Shown here: piece after piece, positions 1 through 10,319 of the stretch
How positions within the stretch are numbered: the stretch's first letter is position 1
How the letters are laid out: the number at the start of each line of letters is the position of its first letter
Source of the DNA: JACCXG01 sp963750935
GTDB lineage: Bacteria > Acidobacteriota > Vicinamibacteria > Vicinamibacterales > 2-12-FULL-66-21
DNA: 64,000 nucleotides
Assembly: GCA_963750935.1 (NCBI GenBank)
Contig: CAVVSR010000017.1
Span: 1-64,000, forward strand
Direction: 5' to 3'
Made by a program: the position numbers and the translations under genes
Notes under the pieces: model-generated
The model's database searches: none
The model's input: the letters and a program-made list of their open reading frames with translations, nothing else
Told to the model about the DNA's origin: nothing

Positions 1-1497
1 CTCGGCTACACCGAAGCGCCGCTCGACACCGTGCGGGGATTCGCCGCCGCGGGCGAGTACCTGCGCTTTGCCCTCGAACGCGGCGACGGCGAGGCGACCC
101 GCGCCCGCCTCCGCACCGGACGGCCGGCCGGATTGTTGTTCTGGTATCGGAGCAGCCCGCGCCGCATGGTCCCTACGGGGAGCAACGACAAGGTGTCGGC
201 CACGGACCCGCCGTTCACCGTGACCGGCATGCGCAGCCTTCTGCTCGACACGGAAGGCCGCCTGATCGAGTTTCATGCGGTGCCGCCGCAGCTCGAGCAG
301 GCCCCGAGCGGTCCGCCGCCGCGCGCCGACTGGACGCCCCTGTTCGCGCTGGCGGACTTGAAGCCGGGCGACTTCAAGCCGGTCGACCCGCGCTGGACGC
401 CGCGCAGCTACGCCGACGAGCGCGCCGCCTGGGAAGGGCCGATGCCCGGCTGGCCCGAGCAGACGCTCCGCGTGGAGGCCGCCGCGCATCGCGGCCGGAT
501 CATCTTCTTCCAGTCGGTCAATCCGTGGACCCAGCCAGGTCGCATGCAGGAGACTGGGATCTCCCGAACGCAGCAGATCATCCAGTCGGCGATCGCCGTG
601 ACGGTGCTGGTCGTGCTGACCGTCGCGATCATGGTGGCCCGCCACAACCTGCGGAAGGGACGTGGCGACCAACGCGGCGCCCTCCGCTTCTCGACGGTGA
701 TCCTCGTCTCCATCCTGCTGGCGTGGATCCTCAACGCCCGGCACGTCGGCGTGATGAACGAAGAACTTGGCCGGCTCTTCATGGCGACAGGGTGGGCGCT
801 GTTCTGTGCCAGCACGTCGTGGGTGCTCTACCTCGCGCTCGAGCCGTACGTGCGCAAGTTCTGGCCGACGACGCTGATCTCGTGGAGCCGGCTGCTCGCT
901 GGACGGTTCATGGATCCGCAGGTCGGACGGGACATCCTGATCGGCGTCCTGGTCGCGACCGGGGTCCTGCTGCTCGGGCGCCTCCACTTTCACATCCGGC
1001 CGCTGCTCGGCTATCCCGCGCTGCCGCCGTCCACGCCGCGGCTGTTCACGCTCGAAGGGAGCGCGACGACGCTGGCCACGCTCGGTTCGATCGTCTTCAA
1101 CTCGGCGTTCAACTCGCTGTGGATCACGTTCGCGACGGTCGCCGTCAACCTGCTGGTGCGTCGGGTCTGGATCACCGCGCTCGTGATGGTCGCGTTCCTG
1201 ATGCTCACCGACGCGGACTCGATCGCCGAGGTGCCGCCGGTGTGGCTGGGGCTGACCATCAACCTGGTCGCCATCTGCGCGATTGTGTTCGTGATCCTGC
1301 GGCTGGGGCTGCTCGCGATGCTGGCGATGTTCTTCGTCAACTTCCTGCTGAACGGCAGCGCGCTCACCCTCGACACGTCGAAGTGGTTTTTCGCCACCTC
1401 GAGCACGGCCCTGCTGGTTGTCGTAGCGCTGGCGGCCTACGCCTTCTATGCGTCGCGAGGCGGCGAGCCGATCTTCGGCCGCCGCATTCTCGACTGA
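1..1497 (+). CDS. C-terminal part of a multi-pass membrane protein, probably the membrane half of an acidobacterial Ser/Thr protein kinase (partial)
   Basis: The frame is open from base 1, and the first in-frame GTG is at 31, so the N-terminus lies outside the window and about 498 residues are visible. Roughly the first 190 residues are soluble and rich in Pro and Trp. After them come about eight hydrophobic segments up to the C-terminus, the first after a TRQQIIQ-like stretch near residue 190. From memory of the family, this soluble-then-membrane layout matches the C-terminal half of large acidobacterial Ser/Thr kinases, but no kinase motif is visible here, so that is inference. It could instead be an unrelated membrane sensor. 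The TGA stop at 1495-1497 is convergent with the protease gene. Confidence 0.55.
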   Translation, partial: LGYTEAPLDTVRGFAAAGEYLRFALERGDGEATRARLRTGRPAGLLFWYRSSPRRMVPTGSNDKVSATDPPFTVTGMRSLLLDTEGRLIEFHAVPPQLEQAPSGPPPRADWTPLFALADLKPGDFKPVDPRWTPRSYADERAAWEGPMPGWPEQTLRVEAAAHRGRIIFFQSVNPWTQPGRMQETGISRTQQIIQSAIAVTVLVVLTVAIMVARHNLRKGRGDQRGALRFSTVILVSILLAWILNARHVGVMNEELGRLFMATGWALFCASTSWVLYLALEPYVRKFWPTTLISWSRLLAGRFMDPQVGRDILIGVLVATGVLLLGRLHFHIRPLLGYPALPPSTPRLFTLEGSATTLATLGSIVFNSAFNSLWITFATVAVNLLVRRVWITALVMVAFLMLTDADSIAEVPPVWLGLTINLVAICAIVFVILRLGLLAMLAMFFVNFLLNGSALTLDTSKWFFATSSTALLVVVALAAYAFYASRGGEPIFGRRILD

Positions 1498-1526
1498 CCG
1501 CGCGATCGCCACGCCGTGCCCGCGCG

Positions 1527-4301
1527 TCAGAACGGGCGCGCGGTGTCGGCGACGGTGGGACTGCCCCAGGTCCGCTGCAGGAGGCCGCCGTCCGACGAGC
1601 GCAGGACGAACCACTCTCCGGTCGCATAGCGATACACGCCGATATCCGCCTTGCCGTCGCCATCGTAGTCGGCTGACACGGGCACGTCGGCATTCCCGGG
1701 CGAGCCCCACTGCATCTGCAGCGCGCCCGCCGACGACCGCGACAAAAACCACTGACCGGTCGTGCTGCGGTACACCGCGACGTCGGCCCGGCCGTCACCG
1801 TCATAGTCGGCCGGAACCGGTACGTCACCCAGCGATGCCGCGCCCCACGTCATCGTGACCAGCACGCCGTCTATCGAGCGCAGCACGAACCATTCGCCGG
1901 TCGTTCCCCGGTAGATGGCGATGTCCGCCTTGCCGTCGCCGTCGTAGTCGGCCGGCACGGGAAGATCGCCGAACGCCGCGGCGCCCCAGGTGGTGGGCGG
2001 CATAAAGCCGGCCGTCGATCGGAACACGATCCAGGCGCCGGTCGACGAGCGATAGACCGCAATGTCCGTCTTGCCGTCGCCATCGTAGTCGGCTGGCACC
2101 GGCACATCGCCAAGCGACGGCGATCCCCACGACACGTGACGTCGTCGCGCCATCCGCCGATTGCAGGATGAACCACTCGCCGGTCGTTCCGCGGTAGACG
2201 GCGCGGTCGGCCTTGCCGTCGCCGTCGTAGTCGGCCGGCACCGGCTGATCCTGCAGCGAAGGCGCACCCCAGCTGCGCGACGCCAGCGACTCCGTGGCCG
2301 ACTGCAGCGTGAACCACTCGCCCGAGGCGCCGCGGTAGACCGTGACGTCGGTCTTGCCATCGCCGTCGTAATCCTGCGGCACCAGCGTCGTCGGCGTGCG
2401 CGAGCCGGCCGCGCCCCAGGGGACGTGGATCGGCCGCGACTGCTGTCCTTCGCCGCCCGCATTCACCGCGGCGACCGTGTACTGGACACCCGACGCCGAC
2501 GCGGTGTCCAGATGGGTCGTGGCGACCAGTCCGCTGGCGAGGATCGACGTGCCGGTGGAAGCGATCCGCCGAACCGTGTAGCTCGACGCACCGGGCACCG
2601 CCGCCCACAGCAGGCGCTGCCCGCCGACGCCCGGCGTCACCGTGAGAAACGCCGGCGCCGGCAGCGGCGCCGGTGTGGTGAAGATGAAGGCCGTGGCCGA
2701 CGGTCCGGGGCCGTACTCGTTGGCGGCCCTGACCGTCCACTGATAGGTGCGTGAGTTCTGCAGCGTCACCGGCGACGGGCGCGAGCACGTCAAGCCGCTG
2801 CAGGCGGTCGCCGACGCATAGGCCATGATCGCCACCGGAGTCGAGCTGCCCTGCGGCGTGATCGTCAGCTCGTAGACCTGCGCATTGGCGACGCCGGTCC
2901 AGGCGAACGTCGGTGTGACGGTCGGGATCGATCCCGATGGCGACGTCAGCACCGGCTGGCCCGGCACCGCCGACTGAACGGCGAATGTCGCCGACGCTGT
3001 CGGGCCGTTGCCCGCGCTGTTGGTCGCGTAGACGCGCCATTCGTAGCTGCGACCCGGGGTGAGCGGCGACGGCGTCGCAACCGTGCAGGTAGTGCCGCTG
3101 CAATAGGTGGCCGCGGCGTAAGTGCCGTCGATCCGGGGCGACGGGCTGCCGGCCTCGATCAGATAGAGCCGATACGTCTGCGCCCCGGCGACCACGTTCC
3201 AGACGAAGTTCGGCGAAGTCGTGACGATCGTGCCGGTCGGCGCGACCAATACGGGCGCGCCAGGCAGACCGCCGGCGATCGTCCAGCCCTGATCCTCGAA
3301 CATGCCCTTCACGATCGGGCCGACGTCCGAGTAGGCCTCGTTCGTGTTCAGCCGCCAGGTCATCAGGCCGTTCGGCGTTCCCGAATACAGCACGTCGTCC
3401 AGGTGCGAGTAGCTCGAGCCCTGAAGCCAGCCGGTGTCGCTCGACACGCCGTACTGGTTGGTCATGTGATGGGTCTCGAGCTTCGGCGTCACGCCGCCGT
3501 TGCGCGAGATCGAGCTGGCGCCGTCGGTGAAGGTGTTGTTGCTCGTCAGCTGCGCGTGGAGCGCCGTAGTGCCGCGCCCGAACGACAGCAGGCGCGCGCC
3601 GGTGCCGCTGACCGCGAAGCGGTCGTAGATGTAGGGGATAGGTGGTGCTGAAGTGGCTGCCAATGCCGCCGCTCGACGTGAACCCGCCGAAGAATCCGAG
3701 CCCGTGGCCGATCTCGTGCAGCACGACCGTCATGAAGTTGTACTTGCCCGCAACCCCGACGCCGGTCGTGCCAAAGTCCCAGTTGCTGAAGGAACTGCTG
3801 AAGTCGGCATCGATCTCCGCCGTCTCTCCTCCGAGCGCGGCGCAATAGGCGCTGCCGTGCAGCTTGTCGGCCAGGGCCGCCGGGTACCAGGTATTGGGCA
3901 CGCCGGCCGTGGACGAGCAGGCCCGGGTGGCGCCCGCACTGCCGAGGATCCCCGTGCCGAGCGGGGTGAAGTTCGCGCGGATCCGGATCGGCGCCGGTGA
4001 CGAGATCGTCGACGCCCAGATGTTCACGGCTGCCTGGAAGGCTGCCTGGGCCTGCGCCGTGAACCCCGAGTAGGTGACCGTGATAGCGGCGCCGGCGAGG
4101 TGGTCGCCCGCGGGTGCGGCGGACGGCCAGTCCAGCCTCGGGCCGTAGGAGAAGTTCAGGTCGCCGGGAGCGGCATAGAGCACGTGCCGGTGGCCGGGGG
4201 TGGCGACGCGCGTACGGGCCCTGGGCCGTCGGCTCATCGGGCAGTACGAGCACTGCCGCCGCCGACACCACGGCAAGAAGACACAGAAGTCTGTGCGCCA
4301 T
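1527..4301 (-). CDS. Secreted metzincin-like metalloprotease with FN3-like domains and six C-terminal FG-GAP-type repeats (three frame breaks)
   Basis: The gene starts at ATG 4301 with a signal peptide (MAHRLLCLLAVVSAAAVLVL, then TAQ). The catalytic region carries HEIGHGLGFFGGF, the HExxHxxGF zinc motif of metzincins, near 3700. Two or three fibronectin-III-like modules follow (3300-2400), then six repeats of about 46 residues built on PVPADYDGDGK and YRxxTGEWF. Three single-base shifts break the frame: near the G5 run at 4196-4200, in the G4 run at 3634-3637 (removing one G gives FSTTYP-YIYDRF), and near 2131-2138 (removing one base restores the repeat consensus). Corrected length is about 923 aa. 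It is probably an extracellular protease whose Asp-rich repeats bind calcium. The substrate is unknown. Confidence 0.75.
1530..2420 (-). repeat. Six tandem FG-GAP/VCBS-like protein repeats encoded in the protease gene
   Basis: The unit is about 46 codons: WG-x5-D-x-PVPADYDGDGK-x-D-x-A-V-Y-R-x3-G-E-W-F-x-L-x-S. Six copies plus a closing WGSP half-unit can be aligned. The central DYDGDGKAD stretch is nearly invariant and also well conserved in the DNA, with recurring ccgtcgtagtcggc on the plus strand. Asp positions match the calcium-loop pattern of FG-GAP-type propeller blades. High nucleotide identity between units suggests recent internal duplication. Confidence 0.8.
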
Positions 4302-4368
4302 GAGTCTGGACGTGGAGAAACGCTGCGGTTGTGGGGGGAAGCGCTTCTATTCTAGCACGGCCGACTGG

Positions 4369-5718
4369 CTACTTTTCCCGCCGCCGCACATGGATGCGGA
4401 TCGGCGTGCCCATCAGGCCGAACGACTCGCGCAGGCGGTTGACGAGGAAACGCTCGTAGGAGAAGTGGAACTCGGTCGCGACGTTGGTGAAGAACACGAA
4501 CGTCGGCGGCTTCACCCCGATCTGCGCCGCATAGAGAATCCGGACTTCGCGGCGGCCGGGGCTGCTCGGCGGGTGCACGGCGGTCACCGCCGCGACGAAG
4601 CGATTGAGCTCGGACGTCGGGATCCGGCGCGTCCGGGCGCTGGCGACCTTGTCGATGGTCTCCAGGACCTTGGGCGTCCGCTCACCCGTCGTGGCCGAGA
4701 TGTGCAGGACCGCGGCGTAGTCCAGGAACTTCACCTGGCGGCGCAGCTTCTCGTCGAACTCCTTGGAGAAGTTGGTGCCGCGGCCCTTCATCAGGTCCCA
4801 CTTGTTGGCCGCGATGATGATGCCGCAGCCGGCCTTGTCGGCTTCGCCCGCGATCGCGGCATCCTGATCGGTGGCCCCCTCGGACGAGTCGACCACGAGC
4901 ACGGCGACGTCCGCCTGTTCGATGGCCCGCCGGGCCACGATCACCGACACGGCTTCGAGCTGGCCCGACCGCGCCACGCGCCCGGGCCGCCGGATGCCGG
5001 CGGTATCGACGATCCGGAAGATGCGCTTGTGCCACTTCAACACCGCGTCCACGGTGTCGCGCGTCGTGCCCGGCATCTCGCTGACGATCGATCGCTCTTC
5101 CTTCAGCAACCGGTTCAGCAGAGACGACTTGCCGACGTTGGGCCGGCCGACGATCGCGACGGCCGTCTCCTCGGGGCCTTCGGCGGCCGACGAGTCACGC
5201 TTCGGCGGCAGGCGTTGGATGACCTCGTCGAGCAGGTCGCCGACGCCTTCGCCATGCTCGGCCGCGACCTCGACGACGGGTTCGAACCCGAGCTGGTAGA
5301 ACTCGAGCATGCGCCCGCGCGCGCGCTTGTCGTCGGTCTTGTTGACGGCCATCACGACCGGCGCGGACACGGAACGGAGCGCGGCGGCGATCTCCTCGTC
5401 GCCCGATACCAGCCCCTCGCGGCCGTCGACGACAAACACCAGCACGTCAGCGGTTTGGAGCGCCTTGCGGCCCTGCACCACGACGAGCTCGTGCAGCGGA
5501 TCCTCGCTTGCCCCGAACAGTCCGCCGGTATCCACGAGCCGGAATGTCGCGCCCTGCCACTCCGCGGGCAGCGAGTTCACGTCCCGCGTCGTTCCGGCAA
5601 TCGCCGTGACGATGGCCCGGCGTGAGTCGGTGATGCGGTTGAAGAGGGTGGACTTGCCGACGTTGGGCCGGCCGACCAGCACGACCGTGGGGAGTCCCGA
5701 GGCGCGTTTCGAGGGCAT
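4369..5718 (-). CDS. der: GTPase Der (EngA), ribosome assembly
   Basis: A 449-residue protein of family length with two consecutive GTPase domains, each with a P-loop (GRPNVGKST near the N-terminus, GRPNVGKSS near residue 195), G3 DTGG/DTAG and G4 NKTD/NKWD. It ends in the KH-like C-terminal domain with a basic tail (RIHVRRREK). Der acts in the cytoplasm on maturation of the 50S subunit. It starts at ATG 5718 and diverges from the HU gene; the 82 bp between their start codons hold the HU promoter. No frame break is seen. Confidence 0.96.
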   Translation of the reverse strand: MPSKRASGLPTVVLVGRPNVGKSTLFNRITDSRRAIVTAIAGTTRDVNSLPAEWQGATFRLVDTGGLFGASEDPLHELVVVQGRKALQTADVLVFVVDGREGLVSGDEEIAAALRSVSAPVVMAVNKTDDKRARGRMLEFYQLGFEPVVEVAAEHGEGVGDLLDEVIQRLPPKRDSSAAEGPEETAVAIVGRPNVGKSSLLNRLLKEERSIVSEMPGTTRDTVDAVLKWHKRIFRIVDTAGIRRPGRVARSGQLEAVSVIVARRAIEQADVAVLVVDSSEGATDQDAAIAGEADKAGCGIIIAANKWDLMKGRGTNFSKEFDEKLRRQVKFLDYAAVLHISATTGERTPKVLETIDKVASARTRRIPTSELNRFVAAVTAVHPPSSPGRREVRILYAAQIGVKPPTFVFFTNVATEFHFSYERFLVNRLRESFGLMGTPIRIHVRRREK

Positions 5719-5743
5719 TGCGAAATGTTAGTTAGGACCAGGC

Positions 5744-5772
5744 TTGACAGCGTAAGTGTCTATATTTATGAT
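5744..5772 (+). promoter_or_regulatory. Sigma70-type promoter of the HU/IHF gene
   Basis: TTGACA at 5744-5749, a 17-bp spacer, then TATGAT at 5767-5772. The -35 is a perfect consensus match and the -10 matches 5 of 6. The predicted start is near 5779, leaving a leader of about 20 nt that contains AGGAG at 5787-5791 in front of ATG 5801. This is one of the two strongest promoters by consensus in the window. Confidence 0.8.
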
Positions 5773-5800
5773 GGTTACAAATCCCCAGGAGCGCCTAAGC

Positions 5801-6073
5801 ATGATCAAAGTTGACATCGTCAACGAGGTGTCCAAGGTGGCCGACATCACCAAGGTGAAGGCCGAGGTGGCCGTGGACGCCGTCTTTGACGCGATGCGTT
5901 TGTCGATGCAGCGTGGCGAACGCATCGAGCTGCGGGGCTTTGGCGTGTTCCAGGTGAAGCCACGGAAGCGCGGAATCGGCCGCAACCCGCGGACCGGTAA
6001 GGAAGTGCGAATCCCGCCGGGGCGAACGATCCGGTTCAAGCCCGGGAAGGATTTGCAGAATATCGGAGGCTGA
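5801..6073 (+). CDS. HU/IHF-family nucleoid DNA-binding protein
   Basis: A 90-residue basic protein, typical of HU/IHF size, which bends and packages DNA as a dimer. The family signature is clear: IELRGFGVFQVKPRKRG followed by GRNPRTGKEVRIPPGRTIRFKPGK, including the Pro of the DNA-intercalating beta arm. I chose ATG 5801 over the upstream in-frame GTG 5756 because AGGAG sits 9 bases upstream and the promoter at 5744-5772 would make an earlier start impossible. HU versus IHF subunit cannot be settled here. Confidence 0.93.
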   Translation: MIKVDIVNEVSKVADITKVKAEVAVDAVFDAMRLSMQRGERIELRGFGVFQVKPRKRGIGRNPRTGKEVRIPPGRTIRFKPGKDLQNIGG

Positions 6074-6093
6074 TCGGTTCCGATCGCCCGCCC

Positions 6094-7079
6094 TTGAACG
6101 ACTCGCCGCAGAATCTCAACCCTGTACCCGTCTTCGGAACCGCCGCGTCCCTATTACCAGACGCCTGTCGACCCGCCACGTCCGCGCCACAGGATCTGGC
6201 TGCACGCGCTGCTGTTCCTCCTGACGATCGCCAGTACAACCTGCGCCGGCACAGGACATTACGCGGGCTTCGTCTCCGAGTTCGACCGTCACCCGGTGAC
6301 CCTCGACCTGTCGCTGGTGCTCAACGGTCTATGGTACAGCGGAACCATCCTCGCCATCCTGACGGCGCATGAGATGGGGCATTACCTGTACTGCCGGCAC
6401 TACGGGCTCGACGCGTCGCTGCCGTATTTCCTCCCCTTCCCCAGCCTCCTGACCGGAACGCTGGGCGCGGTGATCCGCATCCGCGAGCCGTTCCGCACCA
6501 GAACCCAGCTGTTCGATGTCGGCATCGCCGGTCCGATCGCCGGCATGGTCGTGCTGATCCCGGCGCTGTTCTACGGCCTGACCCGCTCGGCCATCGTGGC
6601 GGCGCCCACGGAAGGGTCGGTCTACAACCTCGGCGAGCCGCTGCTCTTCCAGTGGGCCGTGCAGCTGGTCATCGGGCCGGTTGCCGACGGCAGCACCATC
6701 AACATGCACCCGATCGTGTTCGCGTGCTGGTTCGGGATGCTGGCCACCGCGCTCAACCTGGTGCCGTTCGGTCAGTTCGACGGCGGCCACGTCGTGTATG
6801 CGGTGTTCGGGGAGCGGGTCGCGAAGTGGGTGTCGGCGCTGGCCGTCGTGCTGTCGGCGTCGCTGGTGACCCTGTCGTGGGCGTGGGCGCTGCCCGCCAT
6901 CCTGATGGCGTTGATGTGGCGCACGATGGGACTGCGGCATCCCTCTCCGCTGAACCCTTACGAGCCGCTGTCCCCCGGGCGACGCGCGTTCGCGCTGCTC
7001 GCGCTCCTCGCGTTCGTCCTGTGCTTCACGCCCGGCGCCGCTGTCGCTGGAGGAGCTGGTCAAGACCGTCGCCCCTTGA
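6094..7079 (+). CDS. Site-2 protease family (M50) intramembrane metalloprotease (two frame breaks)
   Basis: A polytopic membrane protein with HEMGH (zinc ligands and catalytic Glu, near 6370) and the distal NLVPFGQFDGGH motif supplying the third ligand, as in M50 site-2 proteases. The amino end is in another frame: TTG 6094 reads MNDSPQNLNPVPVF, then one extra base near 6130 moves into the frame reading EPPRPYYQTPVDPPRP and a first membrane helix. At 7031-7036 one extra G turns the expected ending CFTPAPLSLEELVKTVAP into a false extension, so the true stop is TGA 7077-7079. The start codon is uncertain. It is convergent with priA. The substrate is unknown. Confidence 0.85.
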
Positions 7080-7088
7080 GCGGGCTGT

Positions 7089-9531
7089 CTAAAGCACGCT
7101 CATCGGATCGACGTCGACGATCGTCCGCCGCCTGACGTCCGGTCGCGCGTCGAGCGCCGCCAGCAGCGCCTTGCGCATCGCCGTGCGGTGCGTGCCCTTC
7201 ACGAAGAACTGCGCGCGATGCTCCCCCTTGAGGCGGCTGAGCGGCGCCGGCGCCGGGCCGAGGACGCGAAACGTGTCCCCTCCCTTGCGCATCCCGGCGA
7301 TCACGTCGGCCGCATCCGTCATCGCCGCGTCGAGCGTCGACGCTTTCACGACGGCATTGATCATCGCCACCGCGGGCGGATAGCGCATCGCGCGCCTGAA
7401 GGTGATCTCGTCACGGTAGAAGGCGGCGTAGTCCTGCCGGCACGCGTGCCGGATGCTGTAGTGGGTCGGGTGGATGGTCTGCACCACCGCTTCGCCGACG
7501 ATCGAACCGCGGCCCGCCCGACCCGCGACCTGCGTCAGCAGCTGGAACGTGCGCTCCGCGGCGCGGAAATCGGCGAGGCCGAGTCCGACGTCGGCCGACA
7601 CCACGCCGACCAGCGTCACCTGCGGAAAGTCGTGGCCCTTGGCGATCATCTGGGTCCCGACGAGGACGTCGATCGATCCCGCGGCGAACCGCTGCAGGAG
7701 GGTGGTGATGGCGCCGCGCCGGCGGATGGTGTCGCGATCCACGCGCGCGACCCGCGCCCCGGGAACGAGCGCCGAGACTTCCGCCTCGAGCCGCTCGGTT
7801 CCGTAGCCGATCTGCTCGAGATACGGTCCCTTGCACTGGTCGCAGCTCACCGGCACACGGATCGCGTAGTTGCAGTAATGGCAGCGGGCCTTGCGCGCCG
7901 CGCGGTGCACGGTCAGCGTCACGCTGCAGTTCGGGCAGTCGAAGGTCGCGCCGCATTGCCGGCAGAAGATCGACGTGGCGAAGCCGCGGCGGTTCAGCAG
8001 GACGATCGACTGTTCCTTCCGCTCCAGCCGGGCGCGGATCGCCGAGACCAGCGGCTCGCTGATGATGACGTCCGGCCCGTGCGCGGCGTATTGCTCGCGC
8101 ATGTCCACGAGCTGCACCGTCGCCATCGGGCGATCGAGGACGCGCTTCTCCAGCGGGATCAGCGTGTAGCGGCCGCTCTCGGCGTTGTGATAGCTCTCGA
8201 GCGACGGCGTCGCCGATCCGAGCACGACCAGCGCCTGGAGGTGCTGCGCGCGGACGACGGCGACGTCGCGGCCGTGATAGCGCGGGCTCTCCTCCTGCTT
8301 GTACGAGCCGTCGTGCTCCTCGTCCACGACGATCAGGCCGAGCCGCGCGACCGGGGCGAACACGGCCGATCGCGTACCGACCACGACGTCCACGTCGCCG
8401 CGCCGGATCCGGTGCCACTGGTCGTGCCGCTCGCCGTCGGACAGGCCGCTGTGCTGGATGGCGACGCGATCCCCGAACGCGGCCCGGAAGGCGCCGGCGA
8501 CGGCCGGGGTCAGCGCGATCTCCGGCACGAGGATCAGGACCCCGCGGCTCGATCGCGTCACCTCGCCGGCGAGCCGCAGGTAGAGCTCGGTCTTGCCGCT
8601 GCCGGTGACGCCGTGCAGCAGCGCGGCCGCAAACGTCCGGCTGTCCGCCAGCGTCTTCAGCCGCGCCAGCGCGTCCGCCTGCTCGCGCGTCAGGACGACC
8701 GGCGTCGCCGCCGTGGCGGCCGGCGCCGCGGCGTGCATGAACGGGTCGCGATCCACGCGGCGGCGAGTCGAGCGAGATGAGGCCAAGCTCGGCGAGCCGC
8801 TTGAGGGTGGCGGCGGTCACGCCACGCTCGGTCAAGTCGCGGGTGTCGACGCCGGCCGGCGCCCCGGCGAGGATCGAGAGCCCTTCGGCCTGCCGCGCGC
8901 CGAGCTTCACCGTGCCTGATCCCGTCGCGTCCGGCGTATGCACGTCGAGCCCCTGTGCGGTGATCGTCGCGACGCGAGTCGTGCGGAACGCCGACGCGCT
9001 GCCGACCAGGGGACGCGAGATCTCGATCAACCCGTCCCGCTCGAGCGCCAGCAGCGCCGCATGCCTGCCGCGCCCGTCACTGGTCAGGCTTTCGACGCGC
9101 ACCGGCTTGTCCGCCTCCAGGCGCTCGAGCAGGTCGCGCCGCACGCCCCGCTCGGTCAGCATCCGGACGTGTCCCGCTTCGGTGATGCGCGCGATCCGCT
9201 CGCTCTCCACCCACGCCCGCGGCGGCATCGCCGCGCCGAGGGCGTCACCCGCGCCGCAGGCGTAGTACTCCGCCACCCACAGCGCCAGCGTCACGACGTC
9301 CGCCGGCAGGAAGGCGTCCGCGTCCAGCACGTCGATGACGTCCTTGACCGCCGCCCCTCCCTCCCGTTCGCTCACCGCATCGTCGTCGCCGACGCAGATG
9401 CCGGTGACGACGCGGGTGCCGAGCGGGACGAGCACGCGGGCGCCGATCGCGGGCGCCGGCCAGCCGTCCGGGACCTGATAAGTGAGGGGCTCGAGCGCGG
9501 GAACCGCGACGGCCACACGAACGCGGCGCAT
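7089..9531 (-). CDS. priA: Primosomal replication-restart helicase PriA (one frame break)
   Basis: PriA is a 3'-5' superfamily-2 helicase that reloads the replisome. The N-terminal DNA-binding region (9531 to about 8760) reads VAVAVPALEPLTYQVPDG. The helicase part has HGVTGSGKTELY (Walker A), VDEEHDGSYKQEE (DEEH box), paired-Cys zinc-binding motifs (CRQC, CPNC, CHYC, CDQC) and GRAGR. The two halves are in different frames; one extra base at about 8757-8766 (CGCCGCCGCG context) explains it, and the corrected length is about 813 aa. It follows udg and coaBC on the same strand, with the udg stop at 9535 only 3 nt upstream, so it is probably the distal gene of that operon. Confidence 0.93.
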
Positions 9532-9534
9532 TGC

Positions 9535-10308
9535 CTAGGGGGCCGGACGGGACGAGGGTGCGGGCGGCTCGCGGTCGAGCAGCGTCAGGGCCTTCTTGAG
9601 GTCGTCCCACGCTTCCCGCTTGTAACCGGGACTGCGCAGCAGGAACGACGGATGGAAGGTGGGAATCAGCTTGGCGCCGCGATAGTCGTAGATGCGTCCG
9701 CGCAGCCGGGAGATCGGGTCGCTCGTCTTCAGCAGCGTCCGCGCCGCGAACGCGCCAAGCGCGATGATCACCTTCGGCTCGATCGACGCAATCTGCCGGA
9801 ACAGGAACGGCTCGCACTGCTCGATCTCGTCCGGCTCGGGATTGCGATTCCCTGGCGGCCGGCACTTGAGCACGTTCGCGATGTAGACCTCGTCGCGCCG
9901 GAAGCCCATCGCCTCGATCATCTTCGTGAGCAGCTGCCCGGCACGGCCGACGAACGGTTCGCCCTGGATGTCTTCGTCAGCCCCAGGGGCCTCACCGACG
10001 AACATCAGATCGGCGGACGGATTTCCGACACCGAAGACGATCTGTTTGCGGCCCGCCGCGTGCAGCTTGCAGCGCGTGCACTCGCCGAGGTCCTCGCGGA
10101 TGAGAGGCAGCGCCTGCTTCCCCGGCAGCGCGATCGCGATCGGTACCGCCTCGCCGGCGGTCGGCGCGTCGGGCTCGGGCGCGGGCGCTACAGCGGGTTC
10201 GGGAACGGCTTGCGCGACGGCTTCACGCGCGCGCCACGCGCGATCCCGGCTGATGCCGGTCACGCCGATTTCCGCGAAGAACCGAAGGTGGTTGGAGAGG
10301 TCGGTCAC
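9535..10308 (-). CDS. Type-4 (Udg-a like) Fe-S uracil-DNA glycosylase
   Basis: A 257-residue protein that removes uracil from DNA. Motif A is GEAPGADED, followed by GEPFVGRAGQLL, and motif B is HPS in PTFHPSFLL; these identify the thermostable type-4 family. Cysteines in ECTRCKL plus two further downstream fit the 4Fe-4S cluster of the family. About 60 residues at the N-terminus are a Pro/Ala-rich linker that many relatives lack. It starts at GTG 10308, 11 nt after the coaBC stop at 10320. Confidence 0.88.
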   Translation of the reverse strand: MTDLSNHLRFFAEIGVTGISRDRAWRAREAVAQAVPEPAVAPAPEPDAPTAGEAVPIAIALPGKQALPLIREDLGECTRCKLHAAGRKQIVFGVGNPSADLMFVGEAPGADEDIQGEPFVGRAGQLLTKMIEAMGFRRDEVYIANVLKCRPPGNRNPEPDEIEQCEPFLFRQIASIEPKVIIALGAFAARTLLKTSDPISRLRGRIYDYRGAKLIPTFHPSFLLRSPGYKREAWDDLKKALTLLDREPPAPSSRPAP

Positions 10309-10319
10309 GTGCCCGGGTA

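Noticed and set aside
4114..5625. Long plus-strand open frame opposite der
   Set aside because: Antisense shadow in high-GC DNA. The minus strand encodes an intact Der with all motifs; the shadow has no recognisable protein.
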